Origin: an uncultured Flavobacteriia bacterium
GTDB taxonomy: Bacteria > Bacteroidota > Bacteroidia > Flavobacteriales_D > Crocinitomicaceae
Assembly (NCBI GenBank): GCA_903887095.1
Contig: CAISOQ010000371.1
Span: 1 to 10,148, forward strand
DNA: 10,148 nt
Direction of reading: 5' to 3'
The notes under the pieces were generated by a model. It saw only the letters and a list, made by a program, of their open reading frames with translations. It searched no databases and was not told the DNA's origin. Below, one piece after another: positions 7,328 through 10,148 of this stretch; position 1 is the first letter of the stretch, and every line of letters begins with the position of its first letter. Position numbers and translations under genes: made by a program.

Positions 7328-8665
7328 ATGTTTAAATTGATTTTGTTTACGGTTGTTGTTCTTGTAGGAATCGCTGCCGCCTTGCCGGTGAAGGAAAAAC
7401 CGCTGACCAATGCCCTTAAGCTTAAGTGGAAATCTGAAATAGGACGAACCACTGACCGAACCCGTCCCGTTCTTTCAAATGGTGCTATCTGGATCGGATC
7501 AAACGGAAGCCATTTAATGGATTATGCTATTGATTATGGTAATGGAATCTATCAACTAAATGCTAAAACAGGCAAAATTGAAAAACATTTCTTGCACGAA
7601 AGAATTGGCGATATGGATGTCAATGGCATTTTAATGGTGGATGATCATTTTATCGCAGGAAGTGACAATGAAGAGTTAACCTGTTTTGATAAAAGTGGGA
7701 AAGTGCAATGGAGAATTCCTACAGGTGGTGACGTTGAACATCGACCAGTATTGGCGCAGTCAGGTGAGCGTAAAATGGTGGTTTTTGCAACAGAAAATGG
7801 CCAGCTGTCGGCAGTCCAACCTGAAGATGGAAAACTAATCTGGAATTATTTTCATCCACAATATGCGGGCTGGAAACCAGGCGAGAATAGGTTTGTTTTT
7901 AAAGTCAATAATCAGTTTTACGCAGGTAATTATTTCTTTACGGAACCTACTGTCGCCGATATAAACAAGGATGGAACAGATGATCTGATTTACAATTCGA
8001 ATTATAGTGACCTGATGGCCTTTGATGGTAGAACAGGGAAAGTGTTATGGAAGTTTTTATTGTATGATAATGGAATTGGTAATTCTATGCTCGGAAAAAA
8101 CAGCCCAGCGATTTCAACAGTAAAAAACGAATCAATCTGTTGGGTGCCATTGCGAAAAGGAGACAATGCCTATATGCTTGTCGGCTTGAATCACAAAGGA
8201 GAGGTTAAGTACAAGAAACCACTTGGGAATGGACTTTTGTACCTGTCTCAAAATTCTCCGAATGGGCGAATAGAATTAGACAATGCGACGATTGATCTGA
8301 ATGGTGATATGAAAATGGTCTTTTCAGATAAAAATGAGATTGTGCCCTACTTTGGAACAACTTTCTTGTCTTATGCAAACGGTCGCGTCGCCGATAATCA
8401 AGTTAAAATGAACGGAGAAACGTGTTCTATCATTTCTTTTGAATTTTATCAATCTGGAACAGATCGAAAATCGTTAATTGTAATTCGTGGTCAAAAGACA
8501 GGCAAAGAATACGTGCACCAAATCCTTCCAGCTATTTCTGAATTTATTCCTGTTGTTCAAGATGTCGATGCTGATGGAAAAATTGATGTGCTGACGGGAT
8601 GTTTTGATGGATCACTTTATTGCTATTCTTTAGGAATAGATGTTAAATACCTTGTTAAACCTTAA
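7328..8665 (+). CDS. Secreted PQQ-type beta-propeller protein with FG-GAP-like calcium loops
   Basis: A 445-residue protein with an N-terminal signal peptide (residues 1-19, MFKLILFTVVVLVGIAAAL), so it acts in the periplasm or at the surface. It shows propeller blade motifs of the PQQ-like repeat kind: GIYQLNAKTGKIEKHF (73-88), LTCFDKSGKVQWRIPTGG (117-134), LSAVQPEDGKLIWNY (160-174) and LMAFDGRTGKVLWKF (229-243), with a closing SLYCYSLG (429-436). Two loops, DINKDGTDD (211-219) and DVDADGKID (412-420), match the DxDxDGxxD calcium-binding pattern of FG-GAP/integrin-type blades. The family includes BamB-like scaffolds and quinoprotein enzymes. No dehydrogenase catalytic set is recognised, so a binding or scaffold role is more likely. 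No clear ribosome-binding site precedes the ATG. It is almost certainly co-transcribed with the gene 11 nt downstream. Confidence 0.82.
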   Translation: MFKLILFTVVVLVGIAAALPVKEKPLTNALKLKWKSEIGRTTDRTRPVLSNGAIWIGSNGSHLMDYAIDYGNGIYQLNAKTGKIEKHFLHERIGDMDVNGILMVDDHFIAGSDNEELTCFDKSGKVQWRIPTGGDVEHRPVLAQSGERKMVVFATENGQLSAVQPEDGKLIWNYFHPQYAGWKPGENRFVFKVNNQFYAGNYFFTEPTVADINKDGTDDLIYNSNYSDLMAFDGRTGKVLWKFLLYDNGIGNSMLGKNSPAISTVKNESICWVPLRKGDNAYMLVGLNHKGEVKYKKPLGNGLLYLSQNSPNGRIELDNATIDLNGDMKMVFSDKNEIVPYFGTTFLSYANGRVADNQVKMNGETCSIISFEFYQSGTDRKSLIVIRGQKTGKEYVHQILPAISEFIPVVQDVDADGKIDVLTGCFDGSLYCYSLGIDVKYLVKP

Positions 8666-8676
8666 AATTAAGAAGT

Positions 8677-10053
8677 ATGAAAACGCTAAATAGAACTAAA
8701 ATGCGCTGGGGTATAGTAGCATTCATAACTGCATCAGCACTAACTGGTGGAATCCTTTATTACAACTACTTAACTGCTTATGAAAAAGGGATCTTGCCAC
8801 CATTGGGAAAGAAAATACCATTTGTTCGCAGATCATTTAATGCTGAGGATGGATTGACATTGCATATGCCGACTGGAACGCATATCGTAATTCCAAAAAA
8901 TGCATTAGTGGATGCAAATGGAAACACAGTGAAAGGAAAAGTTACAGCCCGATTTCGTGAATTTCATACAGCTGGAGAAATTCTACACAGCGGCATTCCA
9001 ATGCAATTTGGCAAAGATCGGACGGACTATTTTTCATCGGGTGGGATGATGGAATTACGTGTGAGTCAAAATGGCAAAGAACTTAAAATAGCACCCAAGG
9101 AAAATGTCAACGTAGAATTGGCAGCTGCAATAATGCCGAATGCCGATTTTAAATTTTATTTTCTCACTGATGATATGAATTGGGACAATGGAAAACCGTT
9201 CGAAACCGTTCAAAATGTTCGTCGCGACAGTGCGTTGGCTCAACTTCCAACCTTGGAAATTAAACCTGTCGATCCGGTTCCAGGTGCTGAGGATATTGTT
9301 TTTGAAATTTCAGGCGGCCTGAAGTCTTCAATGGCGAGAGCATTTTCAGATACAAAATGGAGGCTGAAAGAATTACTGGATCAAGTAGACATTGAATTTG
9401 CCTTTAGCGTTAACTGGTCAAGCATTAAAATAGAAAAGCCAGAAGCAAGTGATGAGCCTTTTAAGTTGCATTTAACCTTTCAAGGAGTGGATTACAAAGG
9501 GAAAATTCTTAGCGAGAAGTGCACGGCGCTTGCATTCCCCTTATTGACTGGAGATGCACTCACTGCGGCAATTGCCAAGTATGACAAAGATTACGCTGCT
9601 TATGAAAAGGAATTGGCTGATATGGAGAAGGAGAAAACGAGACTTTTGCAAGAGCAAGGATTGTTGAACCGTTTCCAAATGGAAGAGTTCGGAATATGCA
9701 ACATTGATAGGCTAATGAGCACGGGATTATTAGCAACCCTCGATATTACGTTTGATTTTGAAGATGAGCTAGTCCCTGAAATACACCGAGTCATGTTGTA
9801 TATGGTTTTGGAGGAACAAAATGGGGTGTTAAAATTCAATGCATTTGAATGGAACAAGTTGCCAGTCAGCAATACACAATTTTCGCTGGTTGCCGTTTTG
9901 CCAAATGGAAAGGTTGCATATGTTCCATCTTCTAAGATTATTGAAAAACTGGGACAAGGATCGAAACAGAAATTGTACTTAGAAACAGAAAAATACGACT
10001 ATGAAAGTTTCGATAAGTGCATGAAAAATAAAACCCAACCCAAGTTTATTTGA
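8677..10053 (+). CDS. Membrane-anchored protein with ZU5-like beta domain and coiled coil
   Basis: A 458-residue protein of unassigned function. Residues about 11-31 (WGIVAFITASALTGGILYY) form one membrane segment after a basic N-terminus (KTLNRTKMR), so the bulk probably faces the periplasm; there is no lipobox cysteine. Residues about 53-165 contain LHMPTGTHIVIPKNALVDANG followed by VKGKVTARFREFHTAGEIL and SGIPM. This resembles a ZU5-like beta-sandwich seen in Bacteroidetes envelope proteins (tentative). Residues about 296-328 are a charged helix, likely a coiled coil (YDKDYAAYEKELADMEKEKT). After it comes FGICNIDRL (338-346), then a second beta-rich part. The start is 11 nt after the propeller stop, with a weak purine-rich AAGAAG before the ATG. 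Terminated by the hairpin at 10075-10096. The tight spacing suggests joint function with the propeller protein. Confidence 0.75.
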   Translation: MKTLNRTKMRWGIVAFITASALTGGILYYNYLTAYEKGILPPLGKKIPFVRRSFNAEDGLTLHMPTGTHIVIPKNALVDANGNTVKGKVTARFREFHTAGEILHSGIPMQFGKDRTDYFSSGGMMELRVSQNGKELKIAPKENVNVELAAAIMPNADFKFYFLTDDMNWDNGKPFETVQNVRRDSALAQLPTLEIKPVDPVPGAEDIVFEISGGLKSSMARAFSDTKWRLKELLDQVDIEFAFSVNWSSIKIEKPEASDEPFKLHLTFQGVDYKGKILSEKCTALAFPLLTGDALTAAIAKYDKDYAAYEKELADMEKEKTRLLQEQGLLNRFQMEEFGICNIDRLMSTGLLATLDITFDFEDELVPEIHRVMLYMVLEEQNGVLKFNAFEWNKLPVSNTQFSLVAVLPNGKVAYVPSSKIIEKLGQGSKQKLYLETEKYDYESFDKCMKNKTQPKFI

Positions 10054-10074
10054 TGTAAAAAGAATAGCAAAATC

Positions 10075-10096
10075 AGGGACTTCGGTCCCTTTTTTT
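10075..10096 (+). terminator. Rho-independent terminator
   Basis: AGGGAC (10075-10080) and GTCCCT (10085-10090) form a perfect 6-bp stem closed by a TTCG tetraloop, an especially stable loop, and are followed by six more T residues (10091-10096). It lies 21 nt after the stop of the membrane-anchored protein and marks the end of the plus-strand unit that starts at the propeller or methyltransferase gene. Confidence 0.93.
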
Positions 10097-10148
10097 GTGG
10101 GGTGTTATTTTCTTGAAAAGTTTCAGTTATTCTAGTGAAACCAAACAT

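Noticed and set aside
9055..9872. Two minus-strand frames inside the membrane-anchored protein gene
   Set aside because: They are antisense shadows of a well-formed 458-codon gene; neither contains a domain that I can recognise.
10120..10141. Inverted repeat GTTTCA-N10-TGAAAC near the right edge
   Set aside because: The stem is only 6 bp with a 10-nt loop in AT-rich DNA and no T-run. It may belong to a feature beyond the window but cannot be supported here.

Overview
The window looks like chromosomal DNA of a member of the Bacteroidota, most likely a gliding or T9SS-bearing Flavobacteriales-type organism. The evidence is a large adhesin ending in a type B type IX secretion (T9SS) sorting domain, a Bacteroidetes-style leucine-rich repeat (LRR) protein with an IPDVNFK-type N-cap, weak or absent Shine-Dalgarno sequences, a TAnnTTTG-like promoter element, and AT-rich intergenic DNA. 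A family-level placement is not supported.

Layout. The minus strand from 1 to 1915 is the 5' part (638 codons) of a secreted LRR protein whose C-terminus lies beyond the window edge. A 523-nt AT-rich gap (1916-2438) follows, holding its likely promoter and several inverted repeats. A tRNA-Ala(GGC) gene lies at 2439-2512 on the minus strand. From 2602 to 6462 on the minus strand is a 1286-residue surface adhesin: signal peptide, N-terminal beta domain, one Ig-like domain, ten 71-residue repeats, two PKD-like domains and the T9SS type B domain. Divergent from it, on the plus strand, is a class I SAM-dependent methyltransferase (6630-7247). Then comes a tight two-gene unit: a secreted PQQ-type beta-propeller protein (7328-8665) and, 11 nt later, a membrane-anchored protein with a ZU5-like beta segment and a coiled coil (8677-10053). 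A strong intrinsic terminator at 10075-10096 closes the plus-strand group.

The theme is the cell envelope. Two very large repeat-rich surface proteins flank the tRNA, and the propeller and anchored protein are probably co-transcribed and act outside the cytoplasmic membrane, possibly together. No phage, transposon, CRISPR or defence signature was seen. The least explained parts are the propeller/anchored pair, the cysteine ladder of the LRR protein, the exact-length repeat array of the adhesin, and the cluster of dyads upstream of the LRR gene.
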